A DNA stretch of 24,237 nt from an uncultured Clostridia bacterium (GTDB lineage: Bacteria; Bacillota; Clostridia; Oscillospirales; JAAYOS01): the NCBI GenBank assembly GCA_944386395.1, contig CALXAZ010000190.1, positions 1 through 24,237 of the forward strand, in the 5' to 3' direction. Below, piece after piece: positions 1-7,607 of this stretch; the stretch's first letter is position 1, and each line of letters begins with the position of its first letter. The translations under genes were made by a program, and so were the position numbers. The notes under the pieces are model-generated. The model saw only the letters and a list, made by a program, of their open reading frames with translations. It made no database searches and had not been told where the DNA came from.

Positions 1-834
1 GGCGGTATGACGCAGCTTGTGTGAAGAATATTTTGAGGCATCCAATCCTGCGGCTGCAAGTGTTTTTTTCACCATAAGATGCACTGCCGCAGTGCTGATT
101 CTAGTATTCTGACGTGTTACGAATAGAGCATTTTTTGCATCTAAACTAAGTGATGGGATTTTGTCCCGAATTTTTCTGTAAGCATTTATGGCAGATATAC
201 AGGCGTCGTTTATGTAAATGATACGTTCCTTGTTTCCTTTGCCGATGACGCGAAGAGTCTCACCCTGAATATCGCTAATATTTAAGCCGACAAGCTCAGA
301 TATACGCAGACCACAGTTCAAAAAAAGCACAAGAATACAGTAGTCTCTTTCCCTGTTTCTTCCAGATACAGCATTGAGAAGACGTACACATTCCTCTTCA
401 GTCAAAAATCTTGGGAGACTTTGCCTTGTACGGGGCGAATCCAAATTGAGCATGGGATTTTCATCTAGAAGCCCAGCTTTCAGCGTCAAATATTTATAGA
501 ACGAACGTATGGTGGCAATTTTTCTAGCACGTGATGAAGCGCTGAGACCCACGCCGGAACCGTTTTGCTTTTTGCGGTCACGGCTGAGATATGACATATA
601 ATTATATACATCAGTCAGGGTTACGCTTTTTATAAGGTCTATATTTATATCCATAATATCTATGGAATCTAAACTTTCTTCGTTGCATATGCCGCGAGAT
701 TGTTTAATATATCTAAAAAAAGTTCTTAAATCGAGAAAATACTCGTCAACTGTACGTTTTGAGTGACCTTTAATTGTTTCATGGTAAATAAGAAAATTTT
801 TGATTATTTCAGGGGCTTCTTTGCGGTAGTCCAT
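1..834 (-). CDS. xerC: XerC-like tyrosine recombinase, 3' end cut off by the window edge
   Basis: The reading frame starts at ATG 832-834, about 9 bases after a GGAGG (complement of 844-848), and stays open for 278 codons to position 1. It is a tyrosine site-specific recombinase. Residues about 8-120 form the N-terminal SAM-like core-binding domain, with an insertion near residues 48-100 rich in Asp/Ile and Ser/Arg. The catalytic domain follows: Arg177 in GLRISEL, Lys199 in GKGNKER, then His272 and Arg275 in HKLRHT. The second histidine and the tyrosine nucleophile lie beyond the window. Family knowledge: XerC works with XerD at the chromosomal dif site to resolve chromosome dimers during division. 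The choice of XerC over another Xer or integrase is inference, supported by the absence of any phage or transposon genes next to it and by a separate XerD at 6075-6956. It has its own promoter and is separated from ligA by a terminator. Confidence 0.9.
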   Translation of the reverse strand, partial: MDYRKEAPEIIKNFLIYHETIKGHSKRTVDEYFLDLRTFFRYIKQSRGICNEESLDSIDIMDINIDLIKSVTLTDVYNYMSYLSRDRKKQNGSGVGLSASSRARKIATIRSFYKYLTLKAGLLDENPMLNLDSPRTRQSLPRFLTEEECVRLLNAVSGRNRERDYCILVLFLNCGLRISELVGLNISDIQGETLRVIGKGNKERIIYINDACISAINAYRKIRDKIPSLSLDAKNALFVTRQNTRISTAAVHLMVKKTLAAAGLDASKYSSHKLRHTA

Positions 835-869
835 AATAATAAACCTCCAAACATATTGTATATATAAAT

Positions 870-898
870 ATTATATCACAAAGCTGCCCCTACATCAA
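870..898 (-). promoter_or_regulatory. Sigma-A type promoter of the XerC-like gene
   Basis: On the minus strand a perfect -10 box TATAAT (870-875) lies exactly 17 bases from a -35 box TTGATG (893-898), which matches TTGACA at four of six positions. The start codon is about 35 bases downstream. The -35 box is inside the arm of the palindrome at 892-921, so a protein bound there would compete with RNA polymerase. Confidence 0.65.
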
Positions 899-921
899 CA
901 AAATTTTTATTTTGTTGATGT
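892..921. repeat. Perfect 12-bp inverted repeat, possible operator
   Basis: The arms ACATCAACAAAA (892-903) and TTTTGTTGATGT (910-921) are exact reverse complements with a 6-base spacer. No T-run follows on either strand, so it does not look like an intrinsic terminator. One arm contains the -35 box of the XerC-like gene. Being a regulator binding site is inference. Confidence 0.6.
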
Positions 922-929
922 GTATATTT

Positions 930-958
930 AAAGAAAAGACTTCACTTTATGTGAAGCC
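930..958 (-). terminator. Intrinsic terminator after ligA
   Basis: On the minus strand GGCTTCAC (951-958) pairs with GTGAAGTC (938-945) around a 5-base loop, with one G-U pair, and is followed by TTTTCTTT (930-937). It sits about 25 bases after the ligA stop codon and isolates ligA from the recombinase gene. Confidence 0.75.
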
Positions 959-982
959 TTCCTATCGCAAAGATATTTTATG

Positions 983-2971
983 CTATTTTATCATATCCTC
1001 CAGATCCTGTTCTGATATTATAGTGACCCCAAGCTTGTTGGCTTTTTCCAGTTTGGAGCCGGCATCTTCGCCTGCGAGTAGATAATTGGTTTTTTTAGAG
1101 ACACTGGAAGAAACTTTTCCACCGTACTGTTCGATTATTGCGCCAGCTTCCGCGCGCGTATACTTAGACAGTGTGCCTGTTAAAACAAAGGTTTTCCCGT
1201 TAAACCTGTTATCTACCAAAGTATCTATATATTCGGTATTTACGCCGGCTTCTTTTAACCTGTTTATAAGATGCATTGATTGAGGGTTTTTCATCCAACT
1301 GACAAGGCTCTCTGCCATCACAAGACCTATATCATAGATCTCTGCCAAATCTTCTAGCTCAGCTTTTTGAATGTTTTCTATAGTTTTAAACTGTTTTGCA
1401 ATTATTTTGGCAGCTTTTTCCCCTATATGTCGTATTCCAAAAGCGAATAGTAACTTTGAGAGGTCATTTTTCTTAGAACTTTGGATGCTATTTATAAGGT
1501 TTTGTGCGGACTTCTCCGCAAATCGATCAAGACCCGTCAGCTGCTCTACTGTTAAATAGTATAAATCTGCTGGCGAACAAAGAATTTCTTCTTTTACAAG
1601 CTGTTCGATTACTTTTGGACCGAGCCCGGAAATATCCATTGCATCTCTTGACACAAAATGCGAAATATTTCTTATCAGCTGCGCGGGACATTCTGCACCC
1701 GTACACCGGTACGCAGCCTCGCCCGCTTCTCGTGTTACAGGAGCGCCGCATACGGGGCATTTATCCGGAAAAATGTATACAGATTCATGCCCAGTACGCT
1801 TGGTTTTATCAACTGAAACAAGCTCTGGAATAATGTCCCCAGCCTTTTGTATCACAACGGTATCCCCTATCCGGATATCTTTTTCGGCAATGAAATCTGC
1901 ATTGTGCAGCGTTACGTTGGTAACAGTAGTTCCGGCAAGGCGCACTGGCGTAACCTCGCCCTTAGGCGTGAGGACGCCTGTTCTGCCAACGGCTACCGTT
2001 ATGTTTTTAAGCTTTGTTGCTTTCTGCTCTGGGGGATATTTATAAGCGACAGCCCATCTCGGAGCTTTTGCTGTGCTGCCGACCCGTTCCCTGTCGCGAA
2101 TACTGTTGAGCTTTACCACTGCTCCATCTATTTCAAATGGATAGTTTTCGCGCTTTTCTCCTATTGCCTTAATTTCATCTACTATCTGACCTGACGTATG
2201 ACAGATAGTGTACGGAATTTGACGAAATTTCATCCCTTTTAGAAAGTCGAGAGTGTCGGAATGTTTCTCAAACCCGGCGCCGCTTATATATTGAATATTA
2301 AAAACGATTATATCAAGCTTGCGCTCTGCTGCAACTTTTGGGTTAAGCTGACGCATTGAGCCGGCAGCAGCGTTTCTTGGGTTTGCTAAAAGCTGTATTC
2401 CGAGCTCTTCCCGTTCCTCATTGAGCTTTTCAAAGACTTTTTTGGACATATAGACCTCTCCTCGCACAATCAAGCTTTCGGGAGCATCTGGGAGACGAAG
2501 TGGAAGAGATTTGATTGTTCTGAGGTTTGCAGTTACATCTTCACCGATATTACCATCACCTCGGGTTGCACCCCGTACAAAAATGCCATTTTCATATTCA
2601 AGCGACATAGAAAGACCGTCGACCTTTGGTTCAACAGTGTATTCAACGTTTTCGCCAAATAGCTTTCTCATCCTTGCATCAAAATCGCACACCTCAGAAA
2701 AGTCAAAAACGTCGTTAAGACTCTGAAGAGGGACCCGATGAACGACCTGGTTAAATTCGGAAAGGGCTTCTCCTCCGATTCTCACAGATGGAGAATCGGA
2801 GGACATAAACTGAGGATAGTCCTTTTCAAGGTTGCGTAATTCGTTCATCAAAGCGTCGTATTCATAGTCGTGTATTGTGGGGTTATCAAGCACATAATAT
2901 TTATATGAGTGTTCTGATATAATTTCTCTAAGCTCACGTATTCTGTTTTCAATAGACTTTAGGTCGGTCAT
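983..2971 (-). CDS. ligA: NAD-dependent DNA ligase LigA
   Basis: A 662-residue protein, the usual length for bacterial NAD-dependent ligase, which seals nicks in Okazaki fragments and repair intermediates. Residues about 1-65 form the Ia domain that binds the nicotinamide part of NAD (YYVLDNP, DYEYDALM). The adenylation domain carries the catalytic Lys116 in KVDGL. An OB fold follows, then a four-cysteine zinc finger (CPVCG ... CTGAECPAQ, about residues 400-425), helix-hairpin-helix repeats and a C-terminal BRCT domain (about 590-662). The start ATG follows an AGAGGTG ribosome binding site about 7 bases away. It lies 81 bases after yunB. A TATACT -10 box is visible in that gap (3013-3018) but without a convincing -35, so it may be co-transcribed with yunB or use a weak promoter. 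Confidence 0.98.
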   Translation of the reverse strand: MTDLKSIENRIRELREIISEHSYKYYVLDNPTIHDYEYDALMNELRNLEKDYPQFMSSDSPSVRIGGEALSEFNQVVHRVPLQSLNDVFDFSEVCDFDARMRKLFGENVEYTVEPKVDGLSMSLEYENGIFVRGATRGDGNIGEDVTANLRTIKSLPLRLPDAPESLIVRGEVYMSKKVFEKLNEEREELGIQLLANPRNAAAGSMRQLNPKVAAERKLDIIVFNIQYISGAGFEKHSDTLDFLKGMKFRQIPYTICHTSGQIVDEIKAIGEKRENYPFEIDGAVVKLNSIRDRERVGSTAKAPRWAVAYKYPPEQKATKLKNITVAVGRTGVLTPKGEVTPVRLAGTTVTNVTLHNADFIAEKDIRIGDTVVIQKAGDIIPELVSVDKTKRTGHESVYIFPDKCPVCGAPVTREAGEAAYRCTGAECPAQLIRNISHFVSRDAMDISGLGPKVIEQLVKEEILCSPADLYYLTVEQLTGLDRFAEKSAQNLINSIQSSKKNDLSKLLFAFGIRHIGEKAAKIIAKQFKTIENIQKAELEDLAEIYDIGLVMAESLVSWMKNPQSMHLINRLKEAGVNTEYIDTLVDNRFNGKTFVLTGTLSKYTRAEAGAIIEQYGGKVSSSVSKKTNYLLAGEDAGSKLEKANKLGVTIISEQDLEDMIK

Positions 2972-3052
2972 TGCGCACCTCTGATTTTATAATTCTTTTG
3001 TGATACACGGTTAGTATACCAGATTTTATGCCTTTTTTCTATAGCTTAAACA

Positions 3053-3742
3053 TTATTCACCATCAAGGTCATATGTGCCATAAATGTCCATTCCTGTTTG
3101 ACCAGTATCTTCTAGGTATGTATATGTGTTCGGAACATTACCAACTATTACAGTTTCGGCTACCTTAACAGCAGATGTCACAGAGGTGCCGGTACTGAAC
3201 CCTGGAAGCAGTACGCTGATGTTTACTGTAACCTCGAGCTCTATCTGATGTCTTGTCTGGTTTATTCCAGCGGAGCTGAACACACTGTCGAAGCTGGCAG
3301 TCGCAGATCCAACCGGGACGATTTTTACAGGGATTTTAGGACCACGTCCAGAAAAAAGCTCACCATTTAAAATGTTACCCAGAGGAATGGCAAGCTCGGA
3401 TTCCTCAATGGAATTTATTTCTTCGAGAACAAAATTTGTTATTTCTGATTTGAATTGGTTTATTTTTATCATATTAGTTTTGAGGGCAGTTATCCTGCCA
3501 TCCACGTCCTTTTCAAGATTTATCAGATCGTCATAACAAATATACCCGCTTTCAACTTGGTCATTTATAGCGTCATTTATTGCCTTTCCTGCCAAATAAG
3601 TAACTCGAGATATCGCAAGCTGTCCCACAACAGGCGAGAGCTTTTCCTCAATATAAATAATAGAAGCGACCGTCAAAATAATAAATATCATCAGCAGTAT
3701 AGCGCTACGGCGGCGTCTACCGGCATAAAATCTTCTTGCCAT
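3053..3742 (-). CDS. yunB: Sporulation protein YunB
   Basis: The protein has 229 residues from the ATG at 3742. A start five codons upstream is possible, but GGAAGGGGAG lies just before the internal ATG and nothing SD-like precedes the upstream one. After a basic Arg-rich stretch (ARRFYAGRRRR) comes one membrane span (about residues 14-35, ILLMIFIILTVASIIYI), then an extracytoplasmic domain with the conserved pattern of a helix around VTYLAGKAINDAI, IPLGNIL, and a C-terminal half with SATASFDSVFSSAGINQTRHQIELEV. This pattern fits the YunB family, known in Bacillus subtilis as a mother-cell gene needed for normal sporulation and conserved in spore formers. The biochemical role is unknown. It is divergent from the DUF421 gene. 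Confidence 0.88.
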   Translation of the reverse strand: MARRFYAGRRRRSAILLMIFIILTVASIIYIEEKLSPVVGQLAISRVTYLAGKAINDAINDQVESGYICYDDLINLEKDVDGRITALKTNMIKINQFKSEITNFVLEEINSIEESELAIPLGNILNGELFSGRGPKIPVKIVPVGSATASFDSVFSSAGINQTRHQIELEVTVNISVLLPGFSTGTSVTSAVKVAETVIVGNVPNTYTYLEDTGQTGMDIYGTYDLDGE

Positions 3743-3868
3743 AGTCTCCCCTTCCATTTCGTATACTATATTTATATGTTTTATGAGGTGATATGTGACC
3801 TGTCTGAGAGAAAAAAGAATATTTTTTTAATTTTGTCAGACAATAAACTTATCCTTTAGGAGGTTTCT

Positions 3869-4549
3869 ATGCTTATAATATTTATTCGTGCAATAATTCT
3901 CTATCTTCTTATAATCTTTACTATGAGGATACTGGGCAAACGTCAGCTTGGAGAGCTTGAGGCATCGGAATTTGCGATCACTATACTTATTTCAGACCTT
4001 GCCTCGGTACCAATGCAGGATACCGGAATTCCGCTGTTGCATGGACTAATACCGATACTGGTTGTTGTCAGCATAGAGTTTATCATATCGTTTGGAATTG
4101 TAAGAAGCCTGAGATTCCGTAAATTTATGTGCGGAAAGCCAAGCATAATTGTTCAAAACGGAGAGATAAACCAGAGAGAAATGCGGAAAAACCGGTTTTC
4201 AATTGACGAACTTATGGAGGAACTTCGGGCAAAAAATATCACTGATATTTCTAAGATAAAATATGCAATACTTGAAACTGGAGGTGAGCTGAATACTATA
4301 TTATATGGCAAAGAACAACCACTCACTGTAAGTCAGATGAAAATAAAGACTGAGGATAAAGGAATACCGATTGCCCTTGTAAGCGATGGGAGAATGATAG
4401 AGGAAAATATGGCGATCAGAAATGTAGACAAGAAATGGCTTGAAGACTATCTGCATAGGCATAAGCAACCAGGATATAAAGATATTTTTCTTATGACTAT
4501 GGATGATTGCCAAAATATATATATACAGAAAAAGGAGAAGAAAGGATGA
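3869..4549 (+). CDS. DUF421 (YetF/YrbG-type) membrane protein
   Basis: A 226-residue protein with a TAGGAGG ribosome binding site (3857-3863) six bases before ATG. The N-terminal 80 residues form about three membrane spans (FIRAIILYLLIIFTMRILG; TILISDLASVPM; GLIPILVVVSIEFIISFGIV). The rest is soluble, with the family landmarks RILGKRQLGELE, GKPSIIVQNGEI and FSIDELMEELR. These match the DUF421 family (YetF, YrbG, YdfR in Bacillus). The family is common in spore formers and some members are linked to spore properties, but the molecular function is not settled. In B. subtilis a DUF421 gene (yrbG) follows yajC-yrzE; here those genes are 4 kb away. The stop codon overlaps the next gene's start, so the two are translated together. 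Confidence 0.92.
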   Translation: MLIIFIRAIILYLLIIFTMRILGKRQLGELEASEFAITILISDLASVPMQDTGIPLLHGLIPILVVVSIEFIISFGIVRSLRFRKFMCGKPSIIVQNGEINQREMRKNRFSIDELMEELRAKNITDISKIKYAILETGGELNTILYGKEQPLTVSQMKIKTEDKGIPIALVSDGRMIEENMAIRNVDKKWLEDYLHRHKQPGYKDIFLMTMDDCQNIYIQKKEKKG

Positions 4550-4926
4550 GATACTTTGTTGCTGGTATTATAGTGATTTGTACTACGGCAGTGGCGTGTG
4601 TCGTAAACTTCTTCTATATTCAAAATAAGATTGATGGCGTGTTAAATTCACTTGAAGCCGCTGAAGCCTTTGTGACATCGGAAAGCTGGGGTGAGGCTGC
4701 CGAAAGCGCGGAAGAGGCATATGACAAATGGGAAGCAGATCGGGATTATTATACTACTGTACTCAAACACTTTGACATAGACAGCGTATGGGTATCTTTG
4801 GAACAGCTGAAAAAAAGTATAGGACTCGAGGATACGGCGGATGCGGCAGCGTCAATCGTCAGCGCACGAACATATCTTGCATCAATAATTGAGGCAGAGG
4901 CGCTATCGATTGGAAATGTGTTATAA
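4546..4926 (+). CDS. DUF4363-type small membrane-anchored protein
   Basis: A 126-residue protein. The chosen ATG (4546-4548) overlaps the TGA of the DUF421 gene in an ATGA arrangement and follows GGAG at 4534-4537; a longer in-frame start at 4507 would lie inside the DUF421 gene and lacks this signal. Residues about 2-22 (YFVAGIIVICTTAVACVVNFFYI) form one N-terminal membrane anchor. The rest is a helical acidic domain with AEAFVTSESWGEAAESAEEAYDKWEADRDYY, resembling the DUF4363 family. DUF4363 genes are, as far as I know, often next to DUF421 genes in Clostridia, so a shared membrane complex is a reasonable inference. Function is unknown. Confidence 0.85.
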   Translation: MRYFVAGIIVICTTAVACVVNFFYIQNKIDGVLNSLEAAEAFVTSESWGEAAESAEEAYDKWEADRDYYTTVLKHFDIDSVWVSLEQLKKSIGLEDTADAAASIVSARTYLASIIEAEALSIGNVL

Positions 4927-4961
4927 AAAACAGGAGAGAAGCTTAGCTTCTCTCCTGTTTT
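4927..4961. terminator. Strong bidirectional terminator between convergent genes
   Basis: CAGGAGAGAAGC (4931-4942) pairs perfectly with GCTTCTCTCCTG (4946-4957) around a 3-base loop. A-runs on the left and T-runs on the right (extending the helix by AAAA/TTTT) allow termination in both directions: for the DUF421/DUF4363 operon on the plus strand and the DUF624 gene on the minus strand. Confidence 0.9.
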
Positions 4962-4968
4962 TGTAATT

Positions 4969-5985
4969 TTATTCTGGCTGTTGATCGTGGGAGGCAGTCT
5001 TTTCGTCAGCTTGCCCTTGTTGCTGCATAAGATTTTCCAACCCTAAGGCACCGGCACCCGGACCTCCTAGCTCCGGAGGAAGCTCCCCTCCCCTTTCCAC
5101 ATATTCAGGCTCCGGAGGCATCTCAGCCGCGGCTTTCTCCTTTGCAGGAATAATAATATATTTCTCGACAACAGGATATGTGCAGTATACGGCAATAAAT
5201 CCACAGAAAGCAAATAGGAATGTTAGCACCACAACAAGCTCCACAATTGAGTTTAAAAACATACCAATAAACATGGTAGCAACAATTGCGAGAGTAGCTA
5301 TTAAATTTCGCCCAAATCCTAAAACTGTGAATATCCATGAATTTTTAACTATGCTTCTGATTGGGAGGTTGACAGTCACCACAATTTGATAAAAATAGAG
5401 TCGCATAAAAAAATATACAATAAAGAGGATAAGAGACAGATACTTTATTATTATAGCTATAATTCCCATAGCTGTTGAATCGGTACTTATCCATGCATAC
5501 GTCCAGTTTATATACATTATTATGACTACCAGAATATCCAGAATCCCAAAAAAAAGCCCCTGCCTGAAATTTTCCTTTGCCTTTTGCAAGAAGTCGGTTA
5601 TCCACGCATGCTCCTCACGTGTATAGTTCCTAAGTATATATGTAAGTCCGGCGGTAAACGGACCATATGCAATGGCACTAATTAAAAGCAAAGGAAGATA
5701 TAATGTTGATGGAATATGTTCCATTATTGCCATAAATATACCCAGTAACGGTGTAACAACCGCCTCTCCGTCTACCGATGCGAATGTAGATAACCAGGAA
5801 TAAAATGCTCCGTATGCATATATAAACATCGGAGAAATCACAACAAAATACATCAGATTAAGAGTGACAAGTTTAAAAAACTTTCGTCCTGTTAATTCCC
5901 AGAACTTAAAAAATGCGTTCTTTTGAGGTGCGTCTGGATCTACACCTTTTCCCGGTTTAGAAAAATTGTAGCTGAAAAGTCCCAT
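4969..5985 (-). CDS. DUF624 (YesL-like) integral membrane protein
   Basis: A 338-residue protein from the ATG at 5985, which follows AAGGAG by 8 bases; an upstream in-frame start at 6036 would add 17 residues with no ribosome site. The N-terminus GLFSYNFSKPGKGVDPDAPQ is the conserved entry of this family in Clostridia. About six membrane spans follow, with a DUF624/YesL core including LTYILRNYTREEHAWITDFLQKAKENFRQG and FFMRLYFYQIVVTVNLPIRSIVKNSW. The C-terminal 55 residues are a hydrophilic Pro/Gly/Gln-rich tail with no recognisable fold. The family is often found near sugar transport genes, but no transporter is present here, so no function can be assigned. It lies 89 bases downstream of xerD with a candidate promoter and near-palindrome between them. 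Confidence 0.85.
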   Translation of the reverse strand: MGLFSYNFSKPGKGVDPDAPQKNAFFKFWELTGRKFFKLVTLNLMYFVVISPMFIYAYGAFYSWLSTFASVDGEAVVTPLLGIFMAIMEHIPSTLYLPLLLISAIAYGPFTAGLTYILRNYTREEHAWITDFLQKAKENFRQGLFFGILDILVVIIMYINWTYAWISTDSTAMGIIAIIIKYLSLILFIVYFFMRLYFYQIVVTVNLPIRSIVKNSWIFTVLGFGRNLIATLAIVATMFIGMFLNSIVELVVVLTFLFAFCGFIAVYCTYPVVEKYIIIPAKEKAAAEMPPEPEYVERGGELPPELGGPGAGALGLENLMQQQGQADEKTASHDQQPE

Positions 5986-6021
5986 ATTATTACTCCTTGA
6001 CTTTAAATAGGCACAAATAAA

Positions 6022-6047
6022 GGTATACCGACTCATGTCAGTATACC
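6022..6047. repeat. Near-perfect 26-bp palindrome before the DUF624 gene
   Basis: Arms GGTATAC (6022-6028) and GTATACC (6041-6047) are exact inverse copies. Further inside, GAC (6030-6032) pairs with GTC (6037-6039), leaving one mismatched pair and a 4-base centre. It overlaps the -10 box of the candidate promoter at 6040-6068. An operator role is inference. Confidence 0.5.
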
Positions 6048-6068
6048 ATAACGTTTCTCTTTTTGCAA
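6040..6068 (-). promoter_or_regulatory. Candidate promoter of the DUF624 gene
   Basis: On the minus strand TTGCAA (6063-6068) and TATACT (6040-6045) are separated by exactly 17 bases. The -35 box begins right after the xerD stop codon. The gene start is about 55 bases downstream of the -10 box. Confidence 0.5.
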
Positions 6069-6074
6069 ATACAA

Positions 6075-6956
6075 TCAGGCCCTGGGGTGATATTTATTGT
6101 ATACATCCCGCAGGTTCTGCTTTACAAGTTGTACATATACCTGAGTGGAAGAAATATCTACATGACCAAGCATTTCCTGTATTGAGTGCAGGTCTGCCCC
6201 ATTTTCGAGAAGATGCGTTGCAAACGAATGACGCAAAGTATGTGGGGTGATATCTTTATTTATACCGGCCGTCTTTTGATAGTGCTTTATTATTTTCCAA
6301 AATCCCTGCCGTGTCATACGGGTACCATTTAGATTTACAAAGAGCGCCGTTTCATCGGGATCGGCTATCATGTTCTCTCTAGCGGTCGAGACATAATCGG
6401 AAATCGCCTTTATTGCTGCGGGATATAATGGGATTATGCGTTCTTTATCTCTGTGACTGCACTTTATAAAGCCAACGCTTGTGTTTACGTCTGTTATATT
6501 GAGGGATATAAGCTCAGTAACTCTTATGCCCGTGGCATAAAGCAGTTCAAGCATAGCTTTGTCGCGATAGCCTTTAAAGTCAACGCATTTGGGCTGCGAG
6601 AGAAGCAGATCTACTTCCTTACCTGTGAGAATCTGAGGTAATTTTTTCTGAGACTTTGGCACTGTTACTGTTTTTACCGGGTTTGAATCTATGTAATTAT
6701 GTATCAGTAAGTAGCCATAAAAGCATCTAAGCGAAGCTATCAATCGGGTTACAGTAGAAACGGACTTTCCGTTTTGCTGAAGCTCTTGTATATATTCGCT
6801 TATTGTCTCTGTATCTGCGTCAGTCAGACTGGTGCCACACCTCTCGAGATATAAGCCAAATTGCCGCACATCGCGGAGATATGAAGTTAGCGTGTTCGAA
6901 GAAGAATGTTTGTCGTTTTTTAAATATTCCTCGAACTCCAGAAGCATGTCATTCAT
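6075..6956 (-). CDS. xerD: Tyrosine recombinase XerD
   Basis: The protein has 293 residues from the ATG at 6956, which follows GAGAGG by 7 bases. A TTG eleven codons upstream is in frame but has no ribosome site. Length is close to the usual 295-300. Residues 1-95 are the N-terminal core-binding domain; the catalytic domain has Arg145 (ATGIRVTEL), His239 and Arg242 (HTLRHSFATHLL), His265 (LGHVDISST) and the nucleophile Tyr274. The beta-hairpin lysine position, normally the first Lys of GKGNKER, reads His168 in SHRDKER, leaving Lys171 as the nearest lysine. XerD acts with XerC at dif and is stimulated by septal DNA translocase. The neighbouring spoIIM supports the XerD call, as spoIIM and xerD are also close in Bacillus. 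It lies 33 bases after spoIIM and is probably co-transcribed. Confidence 0.92.
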   Translation of the reverse strand: MNDMLLEFEEYLKNDKHSSSNTLTSYLRDVRQFGLYLERCGTSLTDADTETISEYIQELQQNGKSVSTVTRLIASLRCFYGYLLIHNYIDSNPVKTVTVPKSQKKLPQILTGKEVDLLLSQPKCVDFKGYRDKAMLELLYATGIRVTELISLNITDVNTSVGFIKCSHRDKERIIPLYPAAIKAISDYVSTARENMIADPDETALFVNLNGTRMTRQGFWKIIKHYQKTAGINKDITPHTLRHSFATHLLENGADLHSIQEMLGHVDISSTQVYVQLVKQNLRDVYNKYHPRA

Positions 6957-6989
6957 TTCCTTACCTCTCCAAATATGACCTTTTACCAA

Positions 6990-7607
6990 TCAAATCCCTA
7001 TAACGTTTCGCGCAACCAGCTCAGATACGTACGGTGTCATAAATATTTCGAGCAAAGCGCCAGCTATAAGTATACCTGCACAAAATAAAGTCCGCAGGAA
7101 ATAGCTTTTGGAAAATATCTGCTCAGAAAGTTTTCTTCCCTTTCCACATGCAACTGAAAACAGTGAGCTGGCAGAAATCATGGCCTGTGATGACAATATA
7201 AACAGGCATGGCAAAGCTGTTATACAATATATTGCAAATAAAGAAAGGGAAAACAGCAGTCCCCCACCTCCAAATAGCCGTACCAACATCGTTACAGCGA
7301 AAGAAAGCAGAAAACCACGGAAAATAATAATGATTGGTATAATAGCGGCTCCGAACACACAAAAACCGCAAATAAACACTATCAAAGGATAAGAAAAGAA
7401 AGATACCAAAACAGATATTATAGGAGCTCTTGAAACAGAGATATAAGCGTCCATATTCTCAATCGAAATATCTCCTCCGCCGAATGCAGAAGCAAAAAAA
7501 GAACCCGCCAACGCTCCCAGCAAAAAGCAAAAGCCTATAAAAAAAGAAACAATTTGGTAAGAACGTCTACTTTGGATATCAAGGATCTTCAAAAATATTC
7601 TATACAT
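6990..7607 (-). CDS. spoIIM: Stage II sporulation protein M
   Basis: A 205-residue, strongly hydrophobic protein with about five membrane spans (near residues 17-42, 58-78, 80-105, 112-135 and 172-195). Family features are ...FFIGFCFLLGALAGSFFAS near the N-terminus, FRGFLLSFAVTMLVRLFGGGGLLF in the centre and an LLEIF...PY region near the end. SpoIIM is part of the DMP complex with SpoIID and SpoIIP, which remodels septal peptidoglycan during engulfment of the forespore. SpoIID is encoded at 11087-12763; SpoIIP is not in the window. The start ATG follows GGAGGG by 6 bases, and this ribosome site lies in an 8-bp hairpin (7616-7644). The upstream 300 bases are AT-rich and repeat-rich. Confidence 0.93.
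   Translation of the reverse strand: MYRIFLKILDIQSRRSYQIVSFFIGFCFLLGALAGSFFASAFGGGDISIENMDAYISVSRAPIISVLVSFFSYPLIVFICGFCVFGAAIIPIIIIFRGFLLSFAVTMLVRLFGGGGLLFSLSLFAIYCITALPCLFILSSQAMISASSLFSVACGKGRKLSEQIFSKSYFLRTLFCAGILIAGALLEIFMTPYVSELVARNVIGI

Noticed and set aside
3013..3018. A ligA promoter based on TATACT
   Set aside because: No acceptable -35 box occurs at 16-18 bases, so it is mentioned only within the ligA entry.
3455..3859. A 134-codon plus-strand frame over yunB
   Set aside because: Antisense to yunB, without ribosome site or family resemblance.
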